Positions 1 through 8,551 of a DNA stretch of 64,000 bases are shown piece by piece. The notes beneath the pieces are model-generated. The model did not search any database. It was given only the letters and a program-made list of their open reading frames with translations, and was not told the DNA's origin. Numbering within the stretch: position 1 is the stretch's first letter; each line of letters begins with the position of its first letter. The stretch is taken from the NCBI RefSeq assembly GCF_002946835.1, contig NZ_CP026652.1, forward strand, positions 7,812,001-7,876,000. The letters are read 5' to 3'. The position numbers were made by a program, and so were the translations under genes. The stretch comes from Streptomyces dengpaensis. Lineage in GTDB: Bacteria; Actinomycetota; Actinomycetes; Streptomycetales; Streptomycetaceae.

Positions 1-2
1 TC

Positions 3-65
3 AAGCCCGAACTGATGAAGCGCACGGTAGTCCGTGCCCTGAGCGCCGCCGGAGGGCGCGCATGA
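3..65 (+). CDS. 3' end of an upstream gene, possibly another molybdenum-hydroxylase subunit (partial)
   Basis: An open frame from the window edge ends with a TGA at 63-65 that overlaps the ATG of the next gene (ATGA). Only about 20 residues are visible, ending in a small Ala/Gly-rich tail. The stop-start overlap implies translational coupling to the molybdopterin subunit, and in such operons the FAD or 2Fe-2S subunit normally comes first. That identity is inferred from context only; the tail itself is not diagnostic. Confidence 0.5.
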   Translation, partial: KPELMKRTVVRALSAAGGRA

Positions 66-2245
66 CGACGACAGTGACGCCCACCACGACCTACATCGGG
101 CAGGCGGTCAGCCGAGTGGATGGGCAGGCGAAGGTCACCGGGCAGGCCACCTACGCCGCCGAGTTCGATCCCGGCCCGAGAATGACGTACGGCGTTGTCG
201 TCGGTTCCACCATCGCGAACGGCCGTATCACCTCGATCGACACGGCAGCGGCCGAGTCCGCGCCCGGTGTCGTCGCGGTGATGACCCACGCCAACGCGCC
301 GAGACTCCCGTATCACCCGTGCCGATCCTTCATTGATGCCCAGGACGGTGAGCCGATCCACGTGCTGCAGGACGACCGCGTTCTGCACCATGGCCAGGCC
401 ATCGCACTCGTCGTGGCGGAGACCTTCGAGGAGGCGACGTATGCCGCGACGCTCGTACACGCTTCTTACGCCGAGGAGCCGGCCGCGACGTCCTTCGAAG
501 TCGCTGCCCTGCGGGCCGTCCCGCCAGGGCCGGGCAACCAGCAGGCGGGCATGCCTGGCGACACACAGCGCGGCGACCCCGACATCGCATTGCGCACGGC
601 CGAGGTGAAGGTCGACGCCACCTACGAGATCGCACGCGAGGACCACAACCCCATTGAGCTGTTCGCCACCACGGCGGCGTGGGACGCGGGAACGCTCACC
701 TTGTGGATCAAGACCCAGTGGGTCAGCCACACGCGCGCCTACATCGCCGCGACCTTCGGGATCCGCCCCGAGGACGTCGAAGTCATCTCGCCCTTCGTGG
801 GTGGCGCCTTCGGTTCGGCGCTGAGCGTCTGGCCGCACACCGTGATCGCGGCAATGGGGGCACGCCACGTCGACCGACCGGTGAAGGTGGTGCTCACGCG
901 GCGACAGGGATTCCCGCTCACGGGCTACCGGCCCTACACCGCACAGCGCGTTGCACTGGGCGCCGATCGCAGCGGCAACCTGGTCTCCATCCACCACGAG
1001 GGTACGGCGGTGACCTCGGCGTACGAGCGGTTCGCGGAGAACCTCCTCGGTGCGACCCGATTCCTCTACCGGTGTCCGAATGTCGCCACGCGCTATCGCC
1101 TGGCCGAGATGAACGTCGGCACGCCGACTTCCATGCGGGCGCCCGGCGAGATCAGCGGCCTCTTCGCCCTGGAGTCGGCGCTCGACGAACTCGCGGAAGC
1201 CCTGGACATCGATCCGGTGGAGCTGCGGCTGCGCAATGACGCCGATCGAGATCTGCACCGGGATCTTCCCTTCTCCAGCCGAAACCTGCGCGAATGCCTC
1301 ATCGCCGCGGCGGAGCGCTTCGGCTGGCAGGGGCGCGATCCGCGCGTCGGATCGATGCGTGACGAGCAAGGACGGCTGATCGGCTACGGATGCTCCTCCG
1401 CGACCTACCCCGTCTACAACTTCCCGGCCAGTGCGCGCGCGGTTCTCCACCCCGACGGTTCGGCCGACGTGTCCTCCGCGACGAGCGACATGGGCCCCGG
1501 AACCTATACGTCGATGACGCAGGTCGCGGCCGAGACACTGGGACTGCCCATCGAGCAGGTGCGCTTCGAGCTGGGAGACGCCAGCCTGCCGCAAGCGCCC
1601 CCGCACGGCGGATCGGCGACCATGGGCGGGGTCGGGTCAGCGGTGTACGAAGCGTGTACCAAGGCTAGGCGTCAAGCCCTCGAGCGGGCAGGGGAGACCA
1701 ACGGTGACGTCAATCTCGCCCAGGTCATGAGGCGGTTGGGGCAGTCGGTCGAGGCAACCGCGGACTACCGGCCCAGTGACGAATCCAACCAGTACTCGAT
1801 GCACTCGTACGGTGCCGTTTTCGCCGAAGTCAGGGTCGATCCGGACCTTGGCCTCGTTCGCGTGCCCCGGGTGGTCAGCGCGTTCGGGGGAGGCCGGATC
1901 GTCAATCCGAAGCTGGCCCACAGCCAGGCCATCGGAGGCATCGTGATGGGAATCGGGATGGCCCTGTTGGAGCACACGGCTGTCGATCCCCGGGACGGCC
2001 ACGTGGTCAACGGCAGCCTGGCGGACTACCTCGTGCCCGTGAACGCGGACATCGGTGAGCTGGACCCGTTCTTCGTCCAGGACGACGATCCGCATGTGAA
2101 CCCCCTGGGGGTGAAGGGAATCGCCGAGATCGCGGCGATCGGCGTGGCCCCAGCGATCACGAACGCCGTCTATCACGCCACCGGTGTGCGGGTGCGCACC
2201 CTTCCCGTCACTCCCGAGATGCTGCTGTCATCGCGGCAGGGATGA
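62..2245 (+). CDS. Xanthine dehydrogenase family, molybdopterin-binding subunit
   Basis: This 727-residue protein is a large (molybdenum cofactor) subunit of the xanthine oxidase/CO dehydrogenase/aldehyde oxidoreductase family. It would hydroxylate a heterocycle or aldehyde in the cytoplasm and pass electrons to separate FeS and FAD subunits. Visible hallmarks are the cofactor loop GGAFGS near residue 247, the SMRAPGE motif near 357 and the C-terminal GVKGIAE segment near 681 that contains the catalytic Glu. Length fits the three-subunit enzymes. Its ATG overlaps the stop of the preceding gene. The substrate cannot be told. No FeS or FAD subunit follows, so any partners lie upstream of the window. 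Confidence 0.9.
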   Translation: MTTTVTPTTTYIGQAVSRVDGQAKVTGQATYAAEFDPGPRMTYGVVVGSTIANGRITSIDTAAAESAPGVVAVMTHANAPRLPYHPCRSFIDAQDGEPIHVLQDDRVLHHGQAIALVVAETFEEATYAATLVHASYAEEPAATSFEVAALRAVPPGPGNQQAGMPGDTQRGDPDIALRTAEVKVDATYEIAREDHNPIELFATTAAWDAGTLTLWIKTQWVSHTRAYIAATFGIRPEDVEVISPFVGGAFGSALSVWPHTVIAAMGARHVDRPVKVVLTRRQGFPLTGYRPYTAQRVALGADRSGNLVSIHHEGTAVTSAYERFAENLLGATRFLYRCPNVATRYRLAEMNVGTPTSMRAPGEISGLFALESALDELAEALDIDPVELRLRNDADRDLHRDLPFSSRNLRECLIAAAERFGWQGRDPRVGSMRDEQGRLIGYGCSSATYPVYNFPASARAVLHPDGSADVSSATSDMGPGTYTSMTQVAAETLGLPIEQVRFELGDASLPQAPPHGGSATMGGVGSAVYEACTKARRQALERAGETNGDVNLAQVMRRLGQSVEATADYRPSDESNQYSMHSYGAVFAEVRVDPDLGLVRVPRVVSAFGGGRIVNPKLAHSQAIGGIVMGIGMALLEHTAVDPRDGHVVNGSLADYLVPVNADIGELDPFFVQDDDPHVNPLGVKGIAEIAAIGVAPAITNAVYHATGVRVRTLPVTPEMLLSSRQG

Positions 2246-2371
2246 CTCCCTGCCCCCGGCGGTCGTCACTCGGCAACCCCGGGGGTCGGCACTCGGCGCC
2301 GAACGCGACCCTCACGTACGGCGGGCTCCCGATGTCCTCAGCCACGCTGTGCACGGGCGGTTGAGGGACCG

Positions 2372-2641
2372 TCAGCTCGGGACGTAGTCCGAGACCAGCG
2401 CCGTCAGGCCGTAGTCCAGTTCCGAGCCGTCGACGAGGAGCGCCTCCACGGTGCGGGTCACGGGGTCGACGTCCGCGACGATTCCGTGGCCCAGGTAGCG
2501 CGGATAGCCGGATGCGCCCTGCTCGCCCGTGTACTCCACGACGGCCGAGCGGACGGCGCTGTCCTCGACCGCCGCGCCGAAGCGGTCCACGACGTGCTGG
2601 GGCACCAGCAGGATCACGAAGCGGCGCGGAACTGTCCTCAT
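2372..2641 (-). CDS. Small hypothetical protein (89 aa)
   Basis: An 89-residue open frame starting with a basic Met-Arg-Thr-Val-Pro-Arg-Arg segment and containing an alternating hydrophobic/charged body that looks like a compact alpha/beta domain (VILLVPQHVVDRF, then VEALLVDGSELDYGL). I do not recognise the family. It is convergent with the molybdenum hydroxylase and lies just beyond the 3' end of the decayed MmyB regulator. The amino-acid composition is protein-like, unlike the Arg-rich shadows around it, which is the main reason for calling it. Confidence 0.55.
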   Translation of the reverse strand: MRTVPRRFVILLVPQHVVDRFGAAVEDSAVRSAVVEYTGEQGASGYPRYLGHGIVADVDPVTRTVEALLVDGSELDYGLTALVSDYVPS

Positions 2642-2677
2642 ACCACGACGCTAGCCATGCGCCGCGCGCCCCGCACG

Positions 2678-3573
2678 TCAGCCTGCGGGCGGCAGGGGCC
2701 GACCGGTCAGGCTTGGTCGGCCGGGTGTGTCGGGGCTCGCCGGGTGTGTCCCGGGGCCCGCGGATTCGTTCGTGGCGACCCAGGAGGCGAGGAGGAGCAG
2801 ACCGTCGTGGGAGGGGGTGCCGGGTTCGGCGGTCCAGACGACGAGCTGCTTGTCGGGATCGGAGGAGGAGGTGAGGTTCTCCCAGTCGAGAGTGAGGTGG
2901 CCGGCCACGGGGTGACGGATCTCTTACCGGCCCACCACTGACGGAATTGCTGGTCCTGCACGGACAGTTCCCCACGAGTGCCGTGAGGCGTGGGTCGTCC
3001 GGGTTCCGCGCGGCGTCCATGCGCAGAAAAGAAACGCAATCGTGGGCGAGTGCGTCCCAGTTCACATACCGGTCCCTCATCGGGGAATCGGTGAAAGCAG
3101 CCGTACGTAATTCCGCTGGTGTTGCGGAATCTGGGAGAAATCCGTGATCAGGGCAGCGGCAAGGGGATTCCAGGCCAGAATATCCATGCGGCGGCCCAGA
3201 ACAAAAGCGGGGACGTCGGTGAGGGTGTCGAGGAGGCGCCGTATCTGCGGGCGGACCTTCTGCGCCTTCTGCCGGCGGGGCCGCGCGCTCTCCTTGCCGG
3301 CCAGTTCGAGCAGGTAGTCCCGCTGGTCGTCGTCCAGCCGCAGCACCCGCGCCAGGATGTTCAGAACCGGTGCGGAGGCATGCAGACGGCCTTGTTCGGT
3401 TAGTACTGAGTACTGATCGAGGCCAGCTGAGCGACTTCCTCGCGGCGCAGGCCAGGAACGCGCCGCAGTGTCCCACTCTCGGGCAGTCCCATGGCCCCGG
3501 GGGTCAGCTCGGCTCGGCGAGCCCTGAGGAACTGCCCCAGCTCGTTCCGGTGGACGTCCCTGATCATGCGCAT
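2678..3573 (-). pseudogene. MmyB-type XRE transcriptional regulator, broken by several frameshifts
   Basis: The minus strand encodes, in successive frames, the parts of an approximately 295-residue MmyB-like regulator. They are an N-terminal helix-turn-helix (LGQFLRARRAEL to REEVAQLASIST), a linker with HASAPVLNILARVLRLDDD, a ligand-domain start (DVPAFVLGRRMDILAWNPLA), YVNWDALAHDCVSFLRMDAA, and a C-terminus GHLTLDWENLTSSSDPDKQL. The reading frame changes near 3403, 3090, 2975 and 2915; the first change looks like a short deletion just after the SISTQY codons. Overall length and domain order are intact, so this is frame damage rather than truncation. Sequencing error cannot be excluded, but four independent frame changes favour a dead gene. 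Confidence 0.75.
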
Positions 3574-3783
3574 CAGCCTACTGCCGCCACCGCTCAGTAA
3601 CAGCTCGGCTGGGGGGTAAAGATTTCTACCCGGAACGTACCCTGCCGACGGGGAATTCCTCCGGCCCGAGAGACGTATCACGGTGTGACGCTCGAAAGCG
3701 TGGCCTGACGAATCCCGTAGCCGATTTGGGGTTCGTGTATGTCGAGGCCCCCAAATTCATCCGGAGAACGGAAACACACCTTT

Positions 3784-3930
3784 ATGAAGCACGTTTCTCT
3801 CGGCGGACTCGATGTCTCCCGCATCGGCCTGGGCGCCATGTCGATGTCCGCCTATTACACCGGCGCGGGCTGGCCGCACCGGCCGCCATGTCGTCGCGGC
3901 CGCCGCCGCACGTGGTCTCACCCCGGGTCG
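3784..3930 (+). pseudogene. Chimeric scrap: aldo/keto reductase N-terminus joined to an NmrA-like Rossmann segment
   Basis: The ATG at 3784 opens the first 28 or so residues of an aldo/keto reductase (SLGGLDVSRIGLGAMSMSAY). Homology stops near 3868 at a CACCGGCGC-like stretch. From there another frame encodes [15 protein letters not shown], the start of an NmrA-like NAD(P)-binding protein ([11 protein letters not shown]). Both source genes begin with TGA(T/G)G-type codons, so the join coincides with short shared sequence. No functional product is expected. A near-identical NmrA segment occurs in another chimera near 19.6 kb. Confidence 0.65.
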
Positions 3931-3974
3931 GCCCATTCGCCGACCGCCCGGCAGCCCGGCCTCCGGAGGCAGCT

Positions 3975-4440
3975 GTGCCCATCGGGTTCAAGACGCTGCT
4001 CAGCGAACGGTGGAGTTGCCGTGCCTATCTGCCGGACCAGGTTCCCGATGACGTGATCGCGGAGATGTTCGCGATCACGCAGCGCACCGCGTCCTGGTGC
4101 AACACCCAGCCGTGGCAGGCGTATCTGACGAAGGGCGAGGCGACCCGGCGGTTCGCCGAGAGCCTGACCGAGCACGCGAGGACCCATGAGCAGGTGTCGG
4201 ACCTCGGGATGCCCGCGGGGTACCAGCGTGTTTACAAGGAGCGCCGGCGCGGGGCCGGGTACGCGCTCTAGGCCAGGCTGGGGATCACGAGGGAGGACTG
4301 GGACTCCCGCGAGGCGCAGCGGCTGAGGAACTTCGAGTTCTTCGGCGCCCCGCACGTCGCCGTCATCACCACCGACCGCGACCAAGGTGTGTACGGCGCG
4401 ATCGACTGCGGCGGCTACGTCGCGAATCTCATCAACGCCG
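3975..4440 (+). pseudogene. Nitroreductase family gene with in-frame stop and lost C-terminus
   Basis: A GTG at 3975, six bases after GGAGG, begins a typical nitroreductase (FKTLLSERWSCRAYLPD, then RTASWCNTQPWQAYLT). The frame meets a TAG at 4269-4271. It resumes without shift as RLGITREDWDSREAQRLRNF and AIDCGGYVANLINAASSL, both standard for the family. Homology ends near 4440, about 60 residues before the expected C-terminus. A premature stop and a 3' truncation are therefore both present. The 98-residue peptide up to the stop lacks half of the FMN site. Confidence 0.75.
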
Positions 4441-4575
4441 CGTCGTCGCTGGTGCGCCGCTTCATCGTCAGGCAACATGGGCGGGAGTACGGCCCAAGAT
4501 CCAGTCTTTCCTGGGCGGTTGAGGATTCACCCGTCCAGGTTGTGGGGTGACATCACGCCAACTCTGGGAGCTTCC

Positions 4576-5370
4576 ATGCCCGTTGATCGTCCGATCATCA
4601 ACAGCAACGTGCCGCACTCCGCCCGCATATGGAACTACTGGCTGGGCGGGAAGGACTGCTACGAGATCGACCGGCAGGTCGGCGACCAGATCGTGGCGGC
4701 GAACCCGGCGATCCTCGACATCGCCCTGGCGCAGCGGGCGTTCCTTGTCCGTGCCGTGGAGTACCTCGTCGGCACGGCCGGCATCCGCCAGTTCCTGGAC
4801 GTGGGCACCGGCCTGCCCACCGCGGACAACACCCACGAGGTCGCCCAGCGGCTCGCCCCCGAGACGCGGATCGTCTACGTCGACCACGACCCGATCGTCC
4901 TGGCCCACGCCGAGGCGCTGCTCACCAGCACGCCCGAGGGCGCGACGGACTACATCGACGCCGACCTGCGTCATCCCGAGGCCATCCTGGAACAGGCCGC
5001 GAAGACACTGGACTTCACCCAGCCGGTCGCGCTGATCCTGTTGGGGATCACCGCCCATGTCACCGACGGCTCCGCCTACGAGATGGTCGGCCGCCTGGTG
5101 GACGCCCTGCCCTCTGGCAGCTATCTCGTGCTCTGCGACGACACCGAGGTGATCAACCCCGAGCAGATGCGCACGATGATCGAGCAATGGAACGAGTCGA
5201 GCGACAACCCCCGCATCAACCGCAGCCCGGAAGAACTCGCCCGGTTCTTCATGGGCTTGGAGCTGCTGGAGCCCGGCCTGGTCTCGGTCTCCCGGTGGTT
5301 CCCCGAGGGGTCCGGCGCGGAAGCACCCGCCGAGGTCGACGACTTCGGCGGTGTGGCCCGGAAGCCATAG
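4576..5370 (+). CDS. SAM-dependent methyltransferase, DUF574 (Methyltransf_19) family
   Basis: A 264-residue protein starting at the ATG 4576 (GGGAG nearby). It opens with the family signature of short polar residues then SARIWNYWLGGKD, followed by the SAM-binding strand FLDVGTGLPT near residue 76, a second acidic strand ending in VYVDHDP, and LILLGITAHV. The family is strongly expanded in Streptomyces; its substrates are mostly unknown. It follows the nitroreductase remnant and is closed by a short stem-loop at 5430-5444. Longer upstream in-frame starts run through the remnant and are not credible. Confidence 0.9.
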   Translation: MPVDRPIINSNVPHSARIWNYWLGGKDCYEIDRQVGDQIVAANPAILDIALAQRAFLVRAVEYLVGTAGIRQFLDVGTGLPTADNTHEVAQRLAPETRIVYVDHDPIVLAHAEALLTSTPEGATDYIDADLRHPEAILEQAAKTLDFTQPVALILLGITAHVTDGSAYEMVGRLVDALPSGSYLVLCDDTEVINPEQMRTMIEQWNESSDNPRINRSPEELARFFMGLELLEPGLVSVSRWFPEGSGAEAPAEVDDFGGVARKP

Positions 5371-5429
5371 GCCCTGTCGTCAATCAGTTGGCGAGTTGAG
5401 TGTTGTGGTTGGCGAGCGAGCTGATCTCG

Positions 5430-5444
5430 CCCCCGACACGGGGG
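5430..5444 (+). terminator. GC-rich stem-loop downstream of the DUF574 gene
   Basis: CCCCCG and CGGGGG arms separated by ACA form a perfect 6-bp hairpin about 60 bases after the methyltransferase stop. There is no U-tract, which is usual for actinomycete terminators. It could alternatively belong to the end of the neighbouring IS110 element. Confidence 0.4.
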
Positions 5445-5523
5445 CTCTCGCCGCCCGAATCGACCGAGACGCCACAGCCCAACCCACCCGGGGTCATGGC
5501 GCATGAGTTTCCTGAGTCAACCT

Positions 5524-6777
5524 CTATGCCGCCAGATGTTCGTCGGCGGGTGCGTTGATCTTGTCGTTGGCTTGGTGGATGGCGGGGTCGTAGCAGGTTC
5601 CGTCGCGCCAGCAGGCCCACATCACGCGCAGCCAGGCACGGGCCAGGATGCGGATGGCGTGGGGGTGTCGCTTCTTGCGGGCTCTGGCGTCGTTGTAGAT
5701 CTTGGCGGCCCAAGCGCTGCCGTGGCGGCTGTTGTCGACGAAGGTGGTCAGCGCGACGCGGGCCCTGCGGTTGGTCGCGAAGCGGAAGGCGACCGTGCGG
5801 GACTTGCCCGAGGCGCGGGTGACGGGGACGACGCCGGCCTCGGCGATGAGCTGTTCGCAGCTCTGGGCGCGTTCCAGGATCGGGCCGATCTCCCCGATGA
5901 CCTGGCCGAGGCTGACCTTGCCGATGCGCGGCATGGTGGCGAACAATGGCGCGTAGGGATGCGTCCCGGTGGCCTCGGTGATGGCCTTGTCCAGCGTGCG
6001 GATGGTTGCGCGTATGCCCTGCACGAGCTGGATTTGGACGCGGACGAGTTGTTCGGCGACGGCATCGCTCAGGCGGGACGCGGCCTTCGGGGCCGAGCGC
6101 AGGCGTTCGATGAGGACACTGCCGGGCTTCTTGCCGGAGTAGCCGCGGCGTTTGCACCACGCTTCGAGGCGTCCAGCGGTGAGCTTGGCCGCTTTGGTGG
6201 GGGTGGGGTAACGCTCCAGGAAAGCCATGGCGATGTCGCTGTCGAGGTCGGCGAAGACGGCCTTGCCGCCGGGCCAGTGCTCGTCCAGCAGCGAGGCGAG
6301 CTGGTTGACAGCGGCGACCTTGGCTTCGATGTGGTCGGCCCGCTGCCGGGTGAGTGCCTGCAGGTCCAAGGTAGCCTGCTCAGTGGGCTCCAGCCGGGGC
6401 AGGAGATGCCCGTCGGTGCGCAGGTAGTCGGCGAGTTTCATGCTGTCGCCGGCGTCCGTCTTGGCCTTGGAGGCACCCCAGCGTGCCCGCATCGCGTTGA
6501 AGGCGTTGGGGTGGACCGGCACGACGGGGTGGCCGGCGGCGAGCAGTCTGTCGACGGCCAGGCCGCGGCTGGTCTCGATGGCCACGGGCAGATCCGCCGG
6601 GGCTCCGTGCTTGCGCAGCCGGGCCAGGGTCTTGGTGAACCCTTCTTCGGTATGGGCGAGTTCCCACCGATCGATGCGCTTGCCGGTGGCGTCCATGACC
6701 GTCACGTCATGGGTCTCAGTCGCCCAGTCCCATCCGATGAACACGTGCGTCGCACTCCAAGGCGGTTCGAGGAGCAC
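5524..6777 (-). CDS. IS110-family transposase
   Basis: A 417-residue protein with both halves of an IS110 (DEDD/serine) recombinase. The N-terminal RuvC-like domain shows Asp in FIGWDWATETHDV, Glu in VAIETSRGL and the KTDAGD motif near residue 110. The C-terminal Tnp_20 domain shows MPRIGKVSLGQVIGEIGP and AEAGVVPVTRASGKSRTV, with the catalytic Ser within the latter. Length is typical and no frame damage is seen, so the element may be active. The start used is the ATG at 6777; a few internal Met codons are possible alternatives. Confidence 0.93.
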   Translation of the reverse strand: MLLEPPWSATHVFIGWDWATETHDVTVMDATGKRIDRWELAHTEEGFTKTLARLRKHGAPADLPVAIETSRGLAVDRLLAAGHPVVPVHPNAFNAMRARWGASKAKTDAGDSMKLADYLRTDGHLLPRLEPTEQATLDLQALTRQRADHIEAKVAAVNQLASLLDEHWPGGKAVFADLDSDIAMAFLERYPTPTKAAKLTAGRLEAWCKRRGYSGKKPGSVLIERLRSAPKAASRLSDAVAEQLVRVQIQLVQGIRATIRTLDKAITEATGTHPYAPLFATMPRIGKVSLGQVIGEIGPILERAQSCEQLIAEAGVVPVTRASGKSRTVAFRFATNRRARVALTTFVDNSRHGSAWAAKIYNDARARKKRHPHAIRILARAWLRVMWACWRDGTCYDPAIHQANDKINAPADEHLAA

Positions 6778-6985
6778 CTGCCCGGTGGTGAGGTCGTCTG
6801 CCGGGAGCTCATTAATCGGCCCTCAGCGGGGCGTGTCCCTGAAGCCGATCAGACGGCCTCGGCCCGGCAGGGCTGGCGGAACTCATGCTGGCCGTCGAAC
6901 GGCTCGCACACTTGGCCATGCACCCACCGGGACCGAGAGGTCACAACCCTACTCGTGAGGGCTGCAGAAGGGATGGTCCTCTAAT
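6778..6985 (-). ncRNA. Candidate IS110 bridge (seek) RNA region
   Basis: IS110-group elements encode a structured guide RNA in the noncoding stretch 5' of the transposase. Here about 200 bases on the minus strand, between the flanking VOC gene and the transposase start, contain no gene. They include GC-rich pairing segments around 6795-6870 and an AT-rich spot (ATTAAT) at 6811-6816. The call rests on family precedent and position, not on a folded structure. Confidence 0.35.
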
Positions 6986-7029
6986 GAGCACACAAGGCTC
7001 CCGTGTCGGGGTGTCGTTGAGGCTCCGCG

Positions 7030-7770
7030 TCAGGACGGGGCGAGGACGCAGAACTCGTGGCCCTCCGGGTCGGCCAGGCACGTCCACGGGACGTCGCCCT
7101 GGCCGAGGTCGAGGTCGGTGGCGCCAAGGGCCCGCAGCCGGGCCACCTCCGCTGCTTTGTCGTCACCGGGGTACGGCAGCAGGTCGAGATGGACGCGGTC
7201 TGGCACGATCTTCACGCCCGGCGTGCGGAGGAACTCGAGATACGGGCCGACACCCTTGGCGGAGCGCAACACCGCATGATCGTCAGTCACCTCATGCAGA
7301 GTCCAGTCCATCGCCTCACCCCAGAACCGGGCCATGGCCCGCGGACCCACACAGTCGACCACCACCGCGGCGATCGGCCCGGTGTCCCGGTAGATCTCCC
7401 GAGGCTCCAGCACGCAGAACTCGTTGCCCTCCGGGTCGGCGAGGACCGTCCACGGCACTTTGCCCTGCCCCACGTGGGCGGGCCTGGCACCGAAAGCCTT
7501 AAGGCGCGCGACCAACTCCGCCTGATGGGCCGCAGAGGTGGTGGCGAGATCGAGGTGCACACGGTTCTTTGTTGTTGTCTTGGGTTCCGGGACGGGAACG
7601 ACGTCGACACCGACGGCGACCGGGTCCGGCCAGACGAGGCCGCCGACGGGTCCGACGTAGGTGGTCACGCCGGGGCTGTAAGCACTCCAGCCGAGCGCCT
7701 CCGCCCAGAACCGGCCGACCGCCGAGGCATCAAGAGCCTTTATGTTCACCTGAACAGGTCGCAGTGCCAT
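7030..7770 (-). CDS. VOC (glyoxalase/bleomycin-resistance) superfamily protein, two domains
   Basis: The 246-residue protein is a tandem of two similar VOC domains. The first runs from VNIKALDASAVGRFWAEALG to WTVLADPEGNEFCVLEP, the second from VVVDCVGPRAMARFWGEAMDW to WTCLADPEGHEFCVLAP. The repeat of W-T-(V/C)-LADPEG-(N/H)-EFCVL marks the domain ends. Family members bind metals or sequester small molecules; specific function is unknown. The ATG at 7770 has AGGA about nine bases upstream. It ends next to the IS110 leader. Confidence 0.9.
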   Translation of the reverse strand: MALRPVQVNIKALDASAVGRFWAEALGWSAYSPGVTTYVGPVGGLVWPDPVAVGVDVVPVPEPKTTTKNRVHLDLATTSAAHQAELVARLKAFGARPAHVGQGKVPWTVLADPEGNEFCVLEPREIYRDTGPIAAVVVDCVGPRAMARFWGEAMDWTLHEVTDDHAVLRSAKGVGPYLEFLRTPGVKIVPDRVHLDLLPYPGDDKAAEVARLRALGATDLDLGQGDVPWTCLADPEGHEFCVLAPS

Positions 7771-7849
7771 GCCGGCGATCCTATGCGCCCGCTCTGCAAC
7801 GACATCCGCACCGTCGCCAAACAGAGATCAACTCTCTGACCGACGCAAG

Positions 7850-8229
7850 GTAAGAAGTCGGCGTTGCCGAAGGCCACGCGGACCGTGCCGGCCGTGGCGC
7901 ACACCTCCATGGCCTTCTCCACGCCCGCGGCCGTCTCGACGAGCGGAATCAGCAGCGAACATCCGCTGCCGCTGGGGGATGGGCGGCAGGAAGTGGCCGT
8001 GCCGAGGGTGCCCGTCGTCTCCCAGGTCCTGCTGCGCGGGCCACCGCAGGAAGTACAGCCAGGGCCACAGCGGTGGCAGGGGATCGCCGGCCGCCGCGAC
8101 CGGTTCCGGCTGGTCGAGCACTGCGGACAGGGCGGCGAGCGGGGCGGGGGACAGGACATCGTCTTCAGTGACTGCTCCGGGACTCCACGATTCCACGTAC
8201 TGGGCGAGCCCGCTCTGGGCGATGTGCAT
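7850..8229 (-). pseudogene. Chimera: FAS1-like/MaoC-type dehydratase N-terminus joined out of frame to a citrate-lyase-like (CitE) C-terminus
   Basis: From the ATG at 8229 (good GAGGAG site) the minus strand encodes about 90 residues of an HTD2/mesaconyl-CoA-hydratase-like dehydratase, ending DGHPRHGHFLPPIPQRQRMF. Near 7958 the frame changes into LIPLVETAAGVEKAMEV and TVRVAFGNADFL, the substrate and metal region of HpcH/CitE-type acyl-CoA lyases. Homology stops near 7850. Hydratase and lyase are consecutive enzymes in itaconate/citramalyl-CoA degradation, so a deletion has probably fused two neighbours. Promoter-proximal signals survive but no enzyme can be made. Confidence 0.7.
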
Positions 8230-8259
8230 GGCTTCTCCTCAACATCTGGCTCGGGGCGC

Positions 8260-8311
8260 GGGCCGAAACAACGGGCTCTGGACGTGGGCCGAAACAACGG
8301 GCCCTGGACGC
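8260..8311. repeat. Two tandem copies of a 26-bp repeat
   Basis: Two head-to-tail copies (8260-8285 and 8286-8311), each starting GGGCCGAAACAACGGGC, differ at two positions; a partial third copy follows. They lie in the 322-base gene-free stretch 8230-8551 between the dehydratase chimera and the LysR gene. An AT-rich patch at 8428-8446 in the same stretch could be a promoter for the chimera; I see nothing else there. Confidence 0.7.
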
Positions 8312-8551
8312 GGGCCGGGAGCTACCACCGGCTGACCCCTTCACCGGGCCTGTGCCACCGGGCGAGGGTGGGGCGGTCGGCCATGGGAGTCATGGCGAGG
8401 GCTCATCATCATGCGGGCTGATGGGTGGCCTTGAATAATAGAAATGCGTGATGCCGGCATGCCCCGGCGGTATGGCGGGGCCGCAGGCCCGCGCACCGCA
8501 CCAGGCGCCGTGCCGCGCACGGCAACCGGTACCGGACGGCGCCGGGAGTCG

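Larger units (their letters stand above)
5524..6985 (-). mobile_element. IS110-family insertion sequence (ends not resolved)
   Basis: The element contains one transposase gene on the minus strand and roughly 200 bases of noncoding sequence 5' of it. IS110 elements lack terminal inverted repeats and usually make no target duplication, so neither end can be fixed from this sequence alone. The limits given are the transposase stop and the last base that I think belongs to the noncoding leader. The insertion sits between two intact genes (the DUF574 methyltransferase and the VOC protein) and disrupts neither. Confidence 0.6.

Noticed and set aside
3402..3414. AGTACTGAGTACT palindrome similar to the TetR operator core at 18387-18403
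   Set aside because: It lies within the conserved Ser-Thr-(Gln/Glu)-Tyr codons of the mmyB relic, so the symmetry is explained by coding sequence rather than regulation.
5503..6984. A 493-codon plus-strand open frame
   Set aside because: It is antisense to the IS110 transposase, Gly/Val/Asp-rich and without domain motifs; a typical high-GC shadow.
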